DNA of 49,331 nucleotides from Flavobacteria bacterium MS024-3C (GTDB lineage Bacteria; Bacteroidota; Bacteroidia; Flavobacteriales; Flavobacteriaceae): NCBI GenBank assembly GCA_000173115.1, contig ABVW01000008.1, positions 1 through 49,331 on the forward strand, given 5' to 3'. A model generated the notes under the pieces. It did not search any database. It saw nothing but the letters and a program-made list of their open reading frames with translations, and was not told the DNA's origin. The number at the start of each line of letters is the position of its first letter. Within the stretch, counting starts at the first letter, position 1. A program made the position numbers and the translations under genes. Of the stretch, positions 28,121-36,850 are shown one piece after another.

Positions 28121-28149
28121 AAAAAGGCCCGCTATTAGCGGGCCTTTTT
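28121..28149. terminator. Bidirectional rho-independent terminator
   Basis: AAAAAGGCCCGCT (28121-28133) pairs with AGCGGGCCTTTTT (28137-28149) around a 3-nt loop. It separates fumC from a convergent gene. Confidence 0.88.
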
Positions 28150-28169
28150 ATATTGATAAGAAATGATCC

Positions 28170-29051
28170 TTATTTCAATGTGAAAGTAGACGTTCCTAAT
28201 AACTGTAAATTAGCGTCATATACATTAACCATATAGTTTCCTTTGGCAAAATCTCCTTCTGCGCTTACATAGTCACATACGTCAATTGAAGCGTTTTCGT
28301 ATAAAAACTCAGTAGATTTACTGTAATTTAATGTCGCACCACTGTCTACAGAAGCAGTTTGAGCGTCTCCCATAACATTTCCTTGTGGATCTAATACTTC
28401 AATGTAAAAATTAGTGTCTCCAGCAGTTGTTAATACATTTTTACCAACAGTGTAACATACTTTAAAAGCGTCTGCTCTTCTAGCCCTTTTGGTGTCAGTG
28501 AATTTACCAGAATTTCTCTCTTTCACTGCTTGTACAGAAAAAGATTCTAAAATTAATGAAGACCCTCTTTCAACAGCGTCTGCCAATTTAGTGTTCTGCG
28601 CTACCAAAGTTTGGTTTTCAGCAGTTTGAGCTTCTAATGCTTCAAAAGTTTTGTTTCTTTCTTCTGTTAATTTTGCATTGTTCGCTGTTAAAGTAGCTAC
28701 TTGCTCTAATAAAGATGTACGCTCTTTTCTAAGTCTATACACCTGATTTCTGTATTTTCTTAAACTTGCAATATCTGCATTCAAAACAGTTACTGAATCT
28801 ATGAAAGCAGTAATTTCTGCTTTAGCAGCAGCCAATTCCTGATTTACAGAAGCATTTTGAGAAGTTACATTTTCGTAATCAGATTTTAAACTGTTTAAGT
28901 CTTCTATAACAATGGCTTTTTCTTCTGTAAGTGCAGCTTCTGTATTTTGCTTGTCAACAAAAAGTGCAATTGAAAAAATTAAAGTAGCGGCAAATAATAC
29001 CCCTAAGGCAATGGTGATTCTCTTTAAAGAGTTGTTTTCTTGATTTGACAT
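28170..29051 (-). CDS. Membrane-anchored coiled-coil protein of unknown function
   Basis: A 293-residue protein with three parts: a short cytoplasmic N-terminus, one membrane helix at about residues 13-31 (ALGVLFAATLIFSIALF), and a long heptad-rich coiled coil to about residue 165. A C-terminal beta-rich domain of about 125 residues starts near SSLILESFSVQAV and contains two cysteines (FKVCYTVG, IDVCDYVS). The topology suggests a periplasmic coiled-coil stalk. I cannot assign a role. It shares a terminator with fumC and no neighbour is co-directional within an operon distance. Confidence 0.8.
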   Translation of the reverse strand: MSNQENNSLKRITIALGVLFAATLIFSIALFVDKQNTEAALTEEKAIVIEDLNSLKSDYENVTSQNASVNQELAAAKAEITAFIDSVTVLNADIASLRKYRNQVYRLRKERTSLLEQVATLTANNAKLTEERNKTFEALEAQTAENQTLVAQNTKLADAVERGSSLILESFSVQAVKERNSGKFTDTKRARRADAFKVCYTVGKNVLTTAGDTNFYIEVLDPQGNVMGDAQTASVDSGATLNYSKSTEFLYENASIDVCDYVSAEGDFAKGNYMVNVYDANLQLLGTSTFTLK

Positions 29052-29164
29052 AATATAATTAAAATTAAGTTTTAAAGTTATATATACGGCAAAGCGAGAC
29101 GTTTGGATTTTATTTTTATATATTTTTATATAAAATTTTTCATTTTATCCAATACATCCCTATA

Positions 29165-29632
29165 ATGTTAGCCTCCCTAGAAATTATTCCTTTTGAAAAA
29201 AATCACGCCAATGCATTTAAAGCGCTAAATATTAGGTGGTTAAAAGAATTTTTCAAGGTTGAGCCCATAGATGAAAAAGTACTGTCTAATGTAGATGAGT
29301 ACATTATTAAAAAAGGTGGATTCATTTTTATGGGAAAAATACAGCAGGAAATTGTGGGATGCTTTGCCATTATACCCTTAAAAAATGGTGATTTTGAATT
29401 GAGCAAAATGGCTGTAAACCCAAAGTTTCAGGGAAATAAAATTGGTGAGACTCTCTTGTCTTATGCCATAGAATTTTCAAAAAAACAGGCTTGGCCAAAG
29501 ATTATACTCTATTCAAGCAGACAATTAGAAAATGCTATACACTTGTATAGAAAAAAAGGGTTTGTAGAAATTCCTGTAGAAAAAGAAGTACATTATGAAA
29601 GATGTGACATAAAAATGGAATTAATATTCTAA
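29165..29632 (+). CDS. GNAT family N-acetyltransferase
   Basis: A 155-residue single-domain protein. The acetyl-CoA-binding motif A is visible as LSKMAVNPKFQGNKIGETLL (the QGNKIG turn), followed by the C-terminal NAIHLYRKKGFVEI motif typical of small GNAT enzymes. The acceptor is unknown. The next gene begins 10 bp after its stop, on the same strand, so the two form a likely operon. Confidence 0.88.
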   Translation: MLASLEIIPFEKNHANAFKALNIRWLKEFFKVEPIDEKVLSNVDEYIIKKGGFIFMGKIQQEIVGCFAIIPLKNGDFELSKMAVNPKFQGNKIGETLLSYAIEFSKKQAWPKIILYSSRQLENAIHLYRKKGFVEIPVEKEVHYERCDIKMELIF

Positions 29633-29642
29633 ATTGAAAACT

Positions 29643-30398
29643 ATGAAAAATACCCTATTAGCCAGAAAATTAGTTGTTCTAATATCATTTGGATTTATAT
29701 ACTTTTGGAACAATATCGCAAACGCTCAAGAGGTTGAGATTATTCCAATAGAGCATGCCTCCACCCTATTACTCCATGGTAACACTACTATTTATATAGA
29801 TCCAGTAGGGGAAGCAGAATGGTATGCCAATTATCCTTCACCAGACCTAGTGCTCATTACAGATATACACTGGGACCATTTTAACCCCAAAACATTGGGT
29901 GCATTAATTCAAGAGGGCACTACCATTATTACTCCCCAAGCCGTAGCAGATAAAATGACGCCCGCATTATTGGCTAAAACTAGCATATTGGCCAATGGTG
30001 GTGTAATAAATAGCAACGGAATAAGCATTGAAGCCATTCCTATGTATAATTTAAGGGAAGAAGCCCTTGACTTTCACACCAAAGGAAGGGGAAATGGCTA
30101 TGTGATTACTATAGATCAAAAAAGAATTTACTTCTCCGGAGATACTGAAGATATTGAAGAAATGAGAAGCCTGAAGAATATAGACATGGCTTTTGTGTGC
30201 ATGAACTTACCATACACCATGACAGAAAACTCTGCAGCAGCCGCAGTGATCGCTTTTTCTCCAAAAAAGGTCTATCCTTATCACTATCGTGGAAAACCAA
30301 ATGTTAGTAACGTTGCCCTCTTTAAAACACTTATTGAAAAAAGCAATGCAAAGGTTGAAGTCATTCAATTAGATTGGTACCCAAGAGACCAATTTTAA
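29643..30398 (+). CDS. Secreted MBL-fold metallo-hydrolase (UlaG-like)
   Basis: A 251-residue protein starting at the ATG at 29643 (an in-frame TTG at 29634 is less likely) with a signal peptide ending NNIANAQ. The metal motif reads TDIHWDHFNP, so the first His of HxHxDH is Asp, a variant that some UlaG-like proteins carry. Further ligands are in YFSGDTED and YPYHYRGK. The N-terminal IEHASTLLLHGNTTIYIDP matches UlaG/YycJ-type lactonase-like hydrolases. It is probably periplasmic; substrate unknown. Terminator at 30457-30488. Confidence 0.86.
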   Translation: MKNTLLARKLVVLISFGFIYFWNNIANAQEVEIIPIEHASTLLLHGNTTIYIDPVGEAEWYANYPSPDLVLITDIHWDHFNPKTLGALIQEGTTIITPQAVADKMTPALLAKTSILANGGVINSNGISIEAIPMYNLREEALDFHTKGRGNGYVITIDQKRIYFSGDTEDIEEMRSLKNIDMAFVCMNLPYTMTENSAAAAVIAFSPKKVYPYHYRGKPNVSNVALFKTLIEKSNAKVEVIQLDWYPRDQF

Positions 30399-30456
30399 CT
30401 TATGGACAAAAACGAGCATTATACCTTATGTTAAAATACTCATTTTAGTTATTTAA

Positions 30457-30488
30457 AAAAAGCCCCTAGAATAATCTAGGGGCTTTTT
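30457..30488. terminator. Bidirectional rho-independent terminator
   Basis: AAAAAGCCCCTAGA (30457-30470) pairs with TCTAGGGGCTTTTT (30475-30488) around a 4-nt loop, between the metallo-hydrolase gene and the convergent ettA. Confidence 0.88.
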
Positions 30489-30507
30489 AAATATTGGAAA
30501 ATCAATA

Positions 30508-32200
30508 CTATCTGATCAGTTTTTTATACTTGATGCGCTTAGGCATGAGGTCACCTCCAAGGCGTTTTTTCTTATTTTCTTCATAATCAGAGAAAGAGCC
30601 TTCAAAGAAATACACTTGAGAGTCCCCTTCAAAAGCAAGAATATGCGTGCAAATCCTATCTAAGAACCAACGGTCGTGAGAAATAACTACGGCACAGCCT
30701 GCAAAATTCTCAAGACCTTCTTCTAAAGCCCTTAATGTGTTCACATCTAAATCATTGGTTGGCTCATCTAAAAGCAATACGTTACCTTCTTCTTTTAAGG
30801 TCATGGCCAGGTGCAAACGGTTGCGTTCACCACCAGATAACATATTCACTTTTTTATTTTGTTCAGATCCTGAAAAATTAAACCTACTTAAATAAGCCCT
30901 TGAATTCACTTGCTTGTCTCCCATCATAATGAGTTCTTGGCCATCAGAAAAATTCTCCCAAATACTCTTGTCTGGATCTATATTACTGTGGCTTTGATCT
31001 ACATAGGCAATCTTAGCGGTATCACCGACTTTAAATGATCCTTTATCTGGAGTTTCCTCCCCCATAATCATTCTAAAAATAGTTGTTTTTCCTGCTCCGT
31101 TTGGACCAATAATACCGACAATACCTGCCTGTGGTAAATTAAAATTTAAAGATTCATAAAGGAGTTTGTCATCATAACCCTTAGAGATATCTGTAGCTTC
31201 AAGAACATTCGTGCCAAGTCTAGGACCATTAGGAATAAATATCTCCAATTTTTCATCCAATTGCTTCTGGTCTTGACTCAATAATTTATCGTAATTATTT
31301 AACCTGGCCTTTTGCTTGGTTTGCCTTCCCTTTGCACCTTGCTTTACCCATTCTAACTCACGTTCTAATGTTTTTTGACGCTTGGAAGCTGTTTTACTTT
31401 CCTGAGCCATTCGCTTGGATTTTTGGTCCAGCCAGCTAGAATAGTTGCCTTTCCATGGAATACCCTCTCCCCTGTCTAATTCAAGAATCCATCCAGCTAC
31501 ATTGTCTAGGAAATACCTATCGTGTGTTACTGCAATAACGGTTCCTTTATAAGCAGCTAGGTGATGTTCTAACCAATGAACAGATTCGGCGTCTAAGTGG
31601 TTGGTAGGTTCATCTAATAATAAAATTTCAGGCTCTTGAAGTAGCAACCTACACAAAGCCACACGTCGTTTTTCTCCACCGGACAAAACCCCAATTTTCT
31701 TTTCAGAATCTGGAGTTCTTAAAGCGTCCATGGCAATATTTAATTTTGTATCTAATTCCCAAGCATTGGAAGCGTCAATCTGATCTTGAAGTACAGCCTG
31801 TTTGTCCATGAGTTTCTGCATTTTATCTGCATCTTCATAGACTTCAGGAAGCCCAAACATATCATTAATTTTATTGTATTCATCTAAAAGTGCAACGGTC
31901 TCTGCGACCCCTTCTTTAACCACTTCTAGTACTGTTTTTTCTGGATCTAATTGCGGTTCTTGCTCTAAATAACCCACTTTGTATCCTGGAGAGAAAACAA
32001 CATCTCCTTGAAAGTTTTTATCTACTCCTGCAATAATTTTTAACAAGGTAGATTTACCAGAGCCATTAAGACCTAAAATTCCAATCTTAGCACCATAGAA
32101 AAAACTGAGGTAAATATTTTTTAAAACGGGGGGTATTTGCTGTTTTATAAGTTTTAGTCACTCCTGACATTGAAAAAATGACTTTCTTATCGTCTGACAT
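30508..32200 (-). CDS. ettA: ABC-F translational throttle ATPase EttA, frameshifted near its N-terminus
   Basis: EttA binds the ribosomal E site and gates early elongation according to energy state. Two ABC domains are present, with signatures LSGGEKRRVAL and LSGGERNRLHLA, second Walker A GPNGAGKTT, and ABC-F linker residues between. The start is the ATG at 32200 (MSDDKKVIFSMSGVTKTY). At codon 24 a run of six C (plus-strand G at 32128-32133) shifts the frame, and the initial frame stops after about 40 codons. With five C it reads TPVLKNIYLSFFYGAKIG straight into the first Walker A (GLNGSGKST) and the 512 downstream residues. The extra base may be a sequencing error. Confidence 0.9.
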
Positions 32201-32217
32201 ATTGTGTATAAATTTTG

Positions 32218-32394
32218 TTAAACCCTTCCTTTTAAAGCATTAAATACCCAAGCATTGGCAAAAAAACCAATACCCACTGCGGCAAAGCCCCATCCTGCAA
32301 CATCGTCATATCTAAAAGCACCAAGGGCTATGAGTAAAACGCCCATAAAACACATAATAAATGTAGCCCAGGCTAAAACGGTATTTTTATTCAT
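32218..32394 (-). CDS. Small membrane protein, CAL67264 family
   Basis: A 58-residue protein beginning MNKNTVLAWATFIMCFMGVL, with two hydrophobic segments (about residues 6-26 and 34-50) and the ending WVFNALKGRV. This matches the flavobacterial CAL67264 family as I remember it; function unknown. It ends 17 bp upstream of ettA on the same strand, so co-transcription with ettA is likely. Confidence 0.8.
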   Translation of the reverse strand: MNKNTVLAWATFIMCFMGVLLIALGAFRYDDVAGWGFAAVGIGFFANAWVFNALKGRV

Positions 32395-32485
32395 AATTAT
32401 TCTTCTAATTAGTAAGCCACAAATATCGTAAAAATTGGCTTTATGTTACCTTATTGTAAAGAAGAACACGATTAAAAAGTCCTAT

Positions 32486-33451
32486 TTATTGATTTTTTGC
32501 TGCTATTTGAACCGCATCTAGTAATTCTGAGAGGTTTAGGCTGTCTTCATGGGTCCATTTAGGGTGTTCTCTCCAATCATTAAACAATGCCTCGTGTACT
32601 GCTTTAATTTCATAGGTATATCCCCTTCCAAGCGTTGGCAGAGATACACTTTCAATGTCATGCTCTTTTTCTTTTTCCACTTTAAAACCTTGACTTTCAT
32701 GCCATCTTGAATCAATAGTAATTAATCCCTCACGACCACTAATTTGAGCCACCATAGAAGATTTAGAGGTAAACCCGCTATACAATACCGCTTTGGCTTT
32801 TTTATAGTTAAAAATCATCGCTGTTTGTAACTCTGTACCTGTATCGTTAAAATTAGATGTGGCCATGATACTTTCAGGCATACCCAAAAGCAAATAGCTC
32901 AGAAAAATAGGATAAATGCCTATATCCAGCAGGGATCCTCCCCCAAGGGCTGGGTTTAAGACCCTACTTTGAGGGTCTCTATCCATAGCATAAAAACCAA
33001 AATCTGCTTGAAGGTATTGTATTGCACCAATTTCATTGGTCTTAATTCTATTCACTACAGCTTCTATGCTAGGGTTAAATCTGGTCCAAAGGGCCTCCAT
33101 AAAAAACACCCCTGAGGTTTTAGCTTGTGAAATCATTTCCTTGACTTCTCCAGAATCTAAACCCAATGGTTTCTCACAAAGTACATGCTTTCCAGCTTTC
33201 ATGGCTTTTATAGCCCATTCCTTGTGACTGCTGTGTGGTGTAGCAATATACACAACAGACACCAAAGGATTTCTTAATAATTCTTCATAGGAGCCAAAAG
33301 CTTTGTCTGCTAAATATTCACTTGCAAAGCTATTGGCTTTCTCCAATGACCTTGAGGCAACCCCATATAATTTAGCCTCTGGCACTAAAGCCAAATCCTT
33401 CACAAAATGATGCGCAATACTGCCCAATCCAATAATTCCCCAATGCGTCAT
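32486..33451 (-). CDS. Gfo/Idh/MocA family NAD(P)-dependent oxidoreductase
   Basis: A 321-residue enzyme with an N-terminal Rossmann fold (WGIIGLGSIAHHF) and the family's catalytic-lysine motif EKPLGL near residue 94, followed by the alpha/beta C-terminal domain (LGGGSLLDIGIYPI). Relatives oxidise or reduce sugars, inositols or dihydrodiols. The substrate is unknown. It is divergent from the carboxylase gene, with a -7-like motif in between. Confidence 0.9.
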   Translation of the reverse strand: MTHWGIIGLGSIAHHFVKDLALVPEAKLYGVASRSLEKANSFASEYLADKAFGSYEELLRNPLVSVVYIATPHSSHKEWAIKAMKAGKHVLCEKPLGLDSGEVKEMISQAKTSGVFFMEALWTRFNPSIEAVVNRIKTNEIGAIQYLQADFGFYAMDRDPQSRVLNPALGGGSLLDIGIYPIFLSYLLLGMPESIMATSNFNDTGTELQTAMIFNYKKAKAVLYSGFTSKSSMVAQISGREGLITIDSRWHESQGFKVEKEKEHDIESVSLPTLGRGYTYEIKAVHEALFNDWREHPKWTHEDSLNLSELLDAVQIAAKNQ

Positions 33452-33488
33452 TTTCTTATTAAATTTAATTAGAATATAGATACTCCTA

Positions 33489-33496
33489 CAAAGTTA
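33489..33496 (-). promoter_or_regulatory. Candidate -7 element (TAACTTTG) for the Gfo/Idh gene
   Basis: The minus strand reads TAACTTTG 38 bp before the ATG at 33451, matching TAnnTTTG. There is no TTG at the standard -33 distance. Confidence 0.3.
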
Positions 33497-33555
33497 ATCA
33501 ATATTACAACGTATATTTATGGTTGAATTTGCTAATAAAAAGACTTTATAGCCCT

Positions 33556-35181
33556 ATGAGCACCAAAAATAAAACCAATTTAAGTCACCACAATGAAAGT
33601 GTAAAAACTTTAGAGAATACATTAGAAAAAGTGATGTTAGGTGGTGGTGAAGCCAAACTTAAAAAAGAAGCTGAAAAAGGCAAACTTTCTGCCAGAGAAC
33701 GCATTGCTTATTTATTGGATAAATCGCCTCAAATTGAAATTGGCGCGCTCACCGCTTTAGATATGTATTCAGAACACGGAGGCTGTCCTAGTGCTGGAGT
33801 AGTGGTTATTATGGGTTATATTGGTGGCAAACAATGTATTGTAGTCGCTAATGATGCAACTGTAAAAGCAGGTGCTTGGTTCCCTTCTACTGCCAAAAAA
33901 AATCTAAGGGCCCAAGAAATAGCCATGGAAAATAACATTCCAATTATTTACTTGGTAGATTCAGCAGGGGTTTATTTGCCTTTGCAAGACGAAATTTTCC
34001 CAGATAAAGAACATTTTGGTCGGATTTTCAGAAATAACGCTAAAATGAGTAGTATGGGTATTGTTCAAATAGCTGCTATCATGGGAAGCTGTGTGGCTGG
34101 AGGTGCCTACTTACCTATCATGAGTGATGAAGCCATTATAGTAGACAAAACCGCTAGTATATTTCTGGCTGGCAGCTATTTGGTTAAAGCAGCCATTGGC
34201 GAAACTATTGATAATGAAACTTTAGGGGGAGCAACAACACATTGTGAAATTAGTGGCGTAACAGACTACAAAGCTAAAAATGACAAAGACGCTTTAGATA
34301 AAATTAAAAACCTGGTAGACAAACTCGGTGAAACAACAGTGGCAGGGTATAATAAAGCCGCTTCTAAAAAACCAAATGTTTCCCATATAGAAATGCTTTC
34401 AAGCTTGCCTATTTCCAGAACAGACCAGTACGATATGATGGAAATAATTAAAGGACTGGTAGACAATTCTGCCTTTGAGCCTTACAAAGAAGACTATGGT
34501 AAAACCATATTGACTGGCTATGCAAGAATTGACGGTTGGGCGGTTGGAATTGTAGCCAATCAAAGAACGGTCGTTAAAAATGCAAAAGGTGAAATGCAGT
34601 TAGGTGGTGTTATATACGCAGACGCAGCAGACAAAGCAACCCGATTTATAGCCAATTGCAACCAGAAGAAAATACCCTTAGTATTTCTTCAAGATGTGAG
34701 TGGTTTTATGGTGGGTAGTAAAAGTGAGCATGGCGGTATTATTAAAGACGGGGCTAAAATGGTCAATGCAGTGAGTAATTCTGTAGTACCTAAATTCACC
34801 GTAATTATTGGAAATAGCTATGGAGCAGGGAATTACGCCATGTGCGGAAAAGCTTATGATCCAAGACTTATAGTCGCTTGGCCTTCTGCAAATTTAGCCG
34901 TAATGAGTGGGAATTCTGCTTCTCAGGTACTTTTACAAATTGAAAAAGCCAAATTGAAAAAAGAGGGCAAGCAAATAAATCCCAAAGAAGAACAAGAGCT
35001 ATTGACCAATATTCAAGAAAAATACAACAAACAAATATCGCCTTATTACGCTGCTGCAAGACTATGGACAGACGCTATTATTGACCCTAAAGACACTAGA
35101 AAATGGATCTCAATGGGAATAGATGCTGCTAATAATGCACCCCAAAAAGAAAAATTCAACATGGGGGTCCTTCAAGTGTAG
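33556..35181 (+). CDS. Acyl-CoA carboxylase beta (carboxyltransferase) subunit
   Basis: The carboxyltransferase half of a biotin-dependent acyl-CoA carboxylase (propionyl-, methylcrotonyl- or related acyl-CoA). Length is 541 residues from the ATG at 33556; an in-frame TTG at 33523 would add 11. Crotonase-fold oxyanion segments are visible as MGSCVAGGAYLPIMSDE in the N-half and GNSYGAGNYAMCGKAYDP in the C-half. The C-half FLQDVSGFMVGSKSEHGGI resembles methylcrotonyl-CoA carboxylase beta more than propionyl-CoA carboxylase. The biotin-carboxylase partner is not in the window. Confidence 0.9.
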   Translation: MSTKNKTNLSHHNESVKTLENTLEKVMLGGGEAKLKKEAEKGKLSARERIAYLLDKSPQIEIGALTALDMYSEHGGCPSAGVVVIMGYIGGKQCIVVANDATVKAGAWFPSTAKKNLRAQEIAMENNIPIIYLVDSAGVYLPLQDEIFPDKEHFGRIFRNNAKMSSMGIVQIAAIMGSCVAGGAYLPIMSDEAIIVDKTASIFLAGSYLVKAAIGETIDNETLGGATTHCEISGVTDYKAKNDKDALDKIKNLVDKLGETTVAGYNKAASKKPNVSHIEMLSSLPISRTDQYDMMEIIKGLVDNSAFEPYKEDYGKTILTGYARIDGWAVGIVANQRTVVKNAKGEMQLGGVIYADAADKATRFIANCNQKKIPLVFLQDVSGFMVGSKSEHGGIIKDGAKMVNAVSNSVVPKFTVIIGNSYGAGNYAMCGKAYDPRLIVAWPSANLAVMSGNSASQVLLQIEKAKLKKEGKQINPKEEQELLTNIQEKYNKQISPYYAAARLWTDAIIDPKDTRKWISMGIDAANNAPQKEKFNMGVLQV

Positions 35182-35214
35182 TTTATTCTAAAAAATGCTG
35201 CTTAGAAGTTTTGA

Positions 35215-36561
35215 TTAATTCCCTAGCTGAGGAGAAACCCTTGGGATTAAAAGAAAACTGGTTTGTCTTCCATTCACATACCTAAAACCTTCCTCTCCAA
35301 CAAAACCTGCCTCTTCAAACATAATTCTGATGTCTCTTTTCCACTCTGGAATATAAACTGTATTGTTTAACTCAATAGCGTAAACAGTATTAGGGTTTAA
35401 TGGATAGGCATTTCCGTCTGCTTTATCAATACCATTCTGTGAGTCCCACATGCCTATAGTTGTACCGGCTGAGTGACCGTATAAACCCAAAGGATGCGTA
35501 TAAATTGCTGGCCTAAGCCCATTGCTTTTGGCTTCGCTTAGGGCATTGGATAATATGGTGTTTCCCACTAAACCTAGCTTCATGTTTTTAGTGAGATAAT
35601 CTTGAACTTTATTTCCTGAAGCTAGCGCCGATACTAGAAAATCTGGGGCTTTTTGCTCTTCTGGCTTTAAAACATAAGCCAATTCTTGACAATCCGTATT
35701 GAGTCTCAAATAAGTAATTCCAAAATCACAATGCAATAAATCTCCTGGTAAAATAACTTCTTTCTCAGGCCTTCCTGAAAAAGAGTATAAATGAGATACT
35801 AAAACTTCTTCACTTCTTTGAATATCTACTGTGGGATGAAACCATGTTTTTAAACCTAGATCGGCTACTTTTTGACGCATCCACCATTCTACATCTGTTG
35901 TGGTAGTTACCCCTGGAGTGATTACTTTTTCTGAGAACGCTTCCGCTATTATTTCATGGGTAATGGAAACCAATTGGTTGTAGATTACCATTTCTTTTTC
36001 AGTTCTAGTCTCTATCCAACGTACGGCTAATTCCTCTGCTGAAACGACCTTAGCATGCATATTCTTGGGTAAATATGCCATAAACGCATCATAGTCCGTC
36101 TTGTCTAACCCATCTGCTATATTGTGGTCTTTTGAAAAATTTAAGCCTATTTTTTTTGGATTGCGCTCTTTAATAAGTGTAATGAGTCTGTCCCACTGGT
36201 CTGGTGTTTTTTCTTTATCCCAAGCACTTATTATTTGCTTTCCTACATTGTAACGTGCTACAGCTAATTTTTCAATAGTATTGTTTTTTTTATCTCTAAA
36301 AAAAAGCAAGATTGTTCTTCTCCTTGCATTGAGCCATGTGGCTGGCAACATGGTTTTGATTACGGGATCTTCATTGTATTCTCTAGAAATAACAACCCAC
36401 ATATCAATCTCAGCTAGATCCATTAATTCAGGTAGTAATTGATCAAAGCGCTCCTCTAAAATTTCATCTATAACTGTGGCCTGCTCTTTGACTGATAAAA
36501 TGGCCTGTGCTTGAGAAGAAATAACAATAAAAAAAACTAAAAAGGCTAAAAGATGTTTCAT
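35215..36561 (-). CDS. Secreted M24 family metallopeptidase (Xaa-Pro aminopeptidase-like)
   Basis: A 448-residue protein with a signal peptide (MKHLLAFLVFFIVISSQAQA). An aminopeptidase-P-like N-terminal domain precedes the creatinase-fold catalytic domain. Metal ligands can be read in order: HCDFGITY (Asp), NTDCQELAY (Asp), HSAGTTIG (His), YAIELNN (Glu) and IMFEEAGF (Glu). It probably acts in the periplasm on peptides with N-terminal X-Pro or related substrates. The upstream 289-bp gap is unusually T/G-rich and contains no convincing gene. Confidence 0.88.
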   Translation of the reverse strand: MKHLLAFLVFFIVISSQAQAILSVKEQATVIDEILEERFDQLLPELMDLAEIDMWVVISREYNEDPVIKTMLPATWLNARRRTILLFFRDKKNNTIEKLAVARYNVGKQIISAWDKEKTPDQWDRLITLIKERNPKKIGLNFSKDHNIADGLDKTDYDAFMAYLPKNMHAKVVSAEELAVRWIETRTEKEMVIYNQLVSITHEIIAEAFSEKVITPGVTTTTDVEWWMRQKVADLGLKTWFHPTVDIQRSEEVLVSHLYSFSGRPEKEVILPGDLLHCDFGITYLRLNTDCQELAYVLKPEEQKAPDFLVSALASGNKVQDYLTKNMKLGLVGNTILSNALSEAKSNGLRPAIYTHPLGLYGHSAGTTIGMWDSQNGIDKADGNAYPLNPNTVYAIELNNTVYIPEWKRDIRIMFEEAGFVGEEGFRYVNGRQTSFLLIPRVSPQLGN

Positions 36562-36850
36562 AAGTCAAGAAGTGAATGGTTAAAGATAATTGGCTTGGTT
36601 GATTGGTTATAGATAAATGGTTGTGGTTATAATTGATTGCTTGTGCTTGGTTGAAATTATTTGCTTGTAGTTGCGCTTGTGTTTGGATGGTTCAATTAAC
36701 TCATTTAGTTGACTCATTAGTCATTACAATTTAAGCATTTTATCTATTAATTTAATTGAATCTTTCGCTTCAATATTTCATCCTAAAAAACGAGCTATGA
36801 AAGAGATCTTAAATGTCCATAGGTTAACCCATCAAAAAGCACACAAAATA
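36562..36850. other. Gap with skewed T/G-rich low-complexity sequence
   Basis: Between the M24 gene and menE. Positions about 36575-36710 are poor in C and carry degenerate TTGGTTG- and GCTTG-type repeats on the plus strand, so the M24 mRNA leader would be A/C-rich and unstructured. A 19-codon reading frame at 36797-36856 has no support. I see no terminator, RNA gene or complete promoter. Confidence 0.5.

Noticed and set aside
36575-36710. Possible CRISPR array in the T/G-rich gap
   Set aside because: The units are short, degenerate and irregularly spaced, there are no spacers of constant length, and there are no cas genes.
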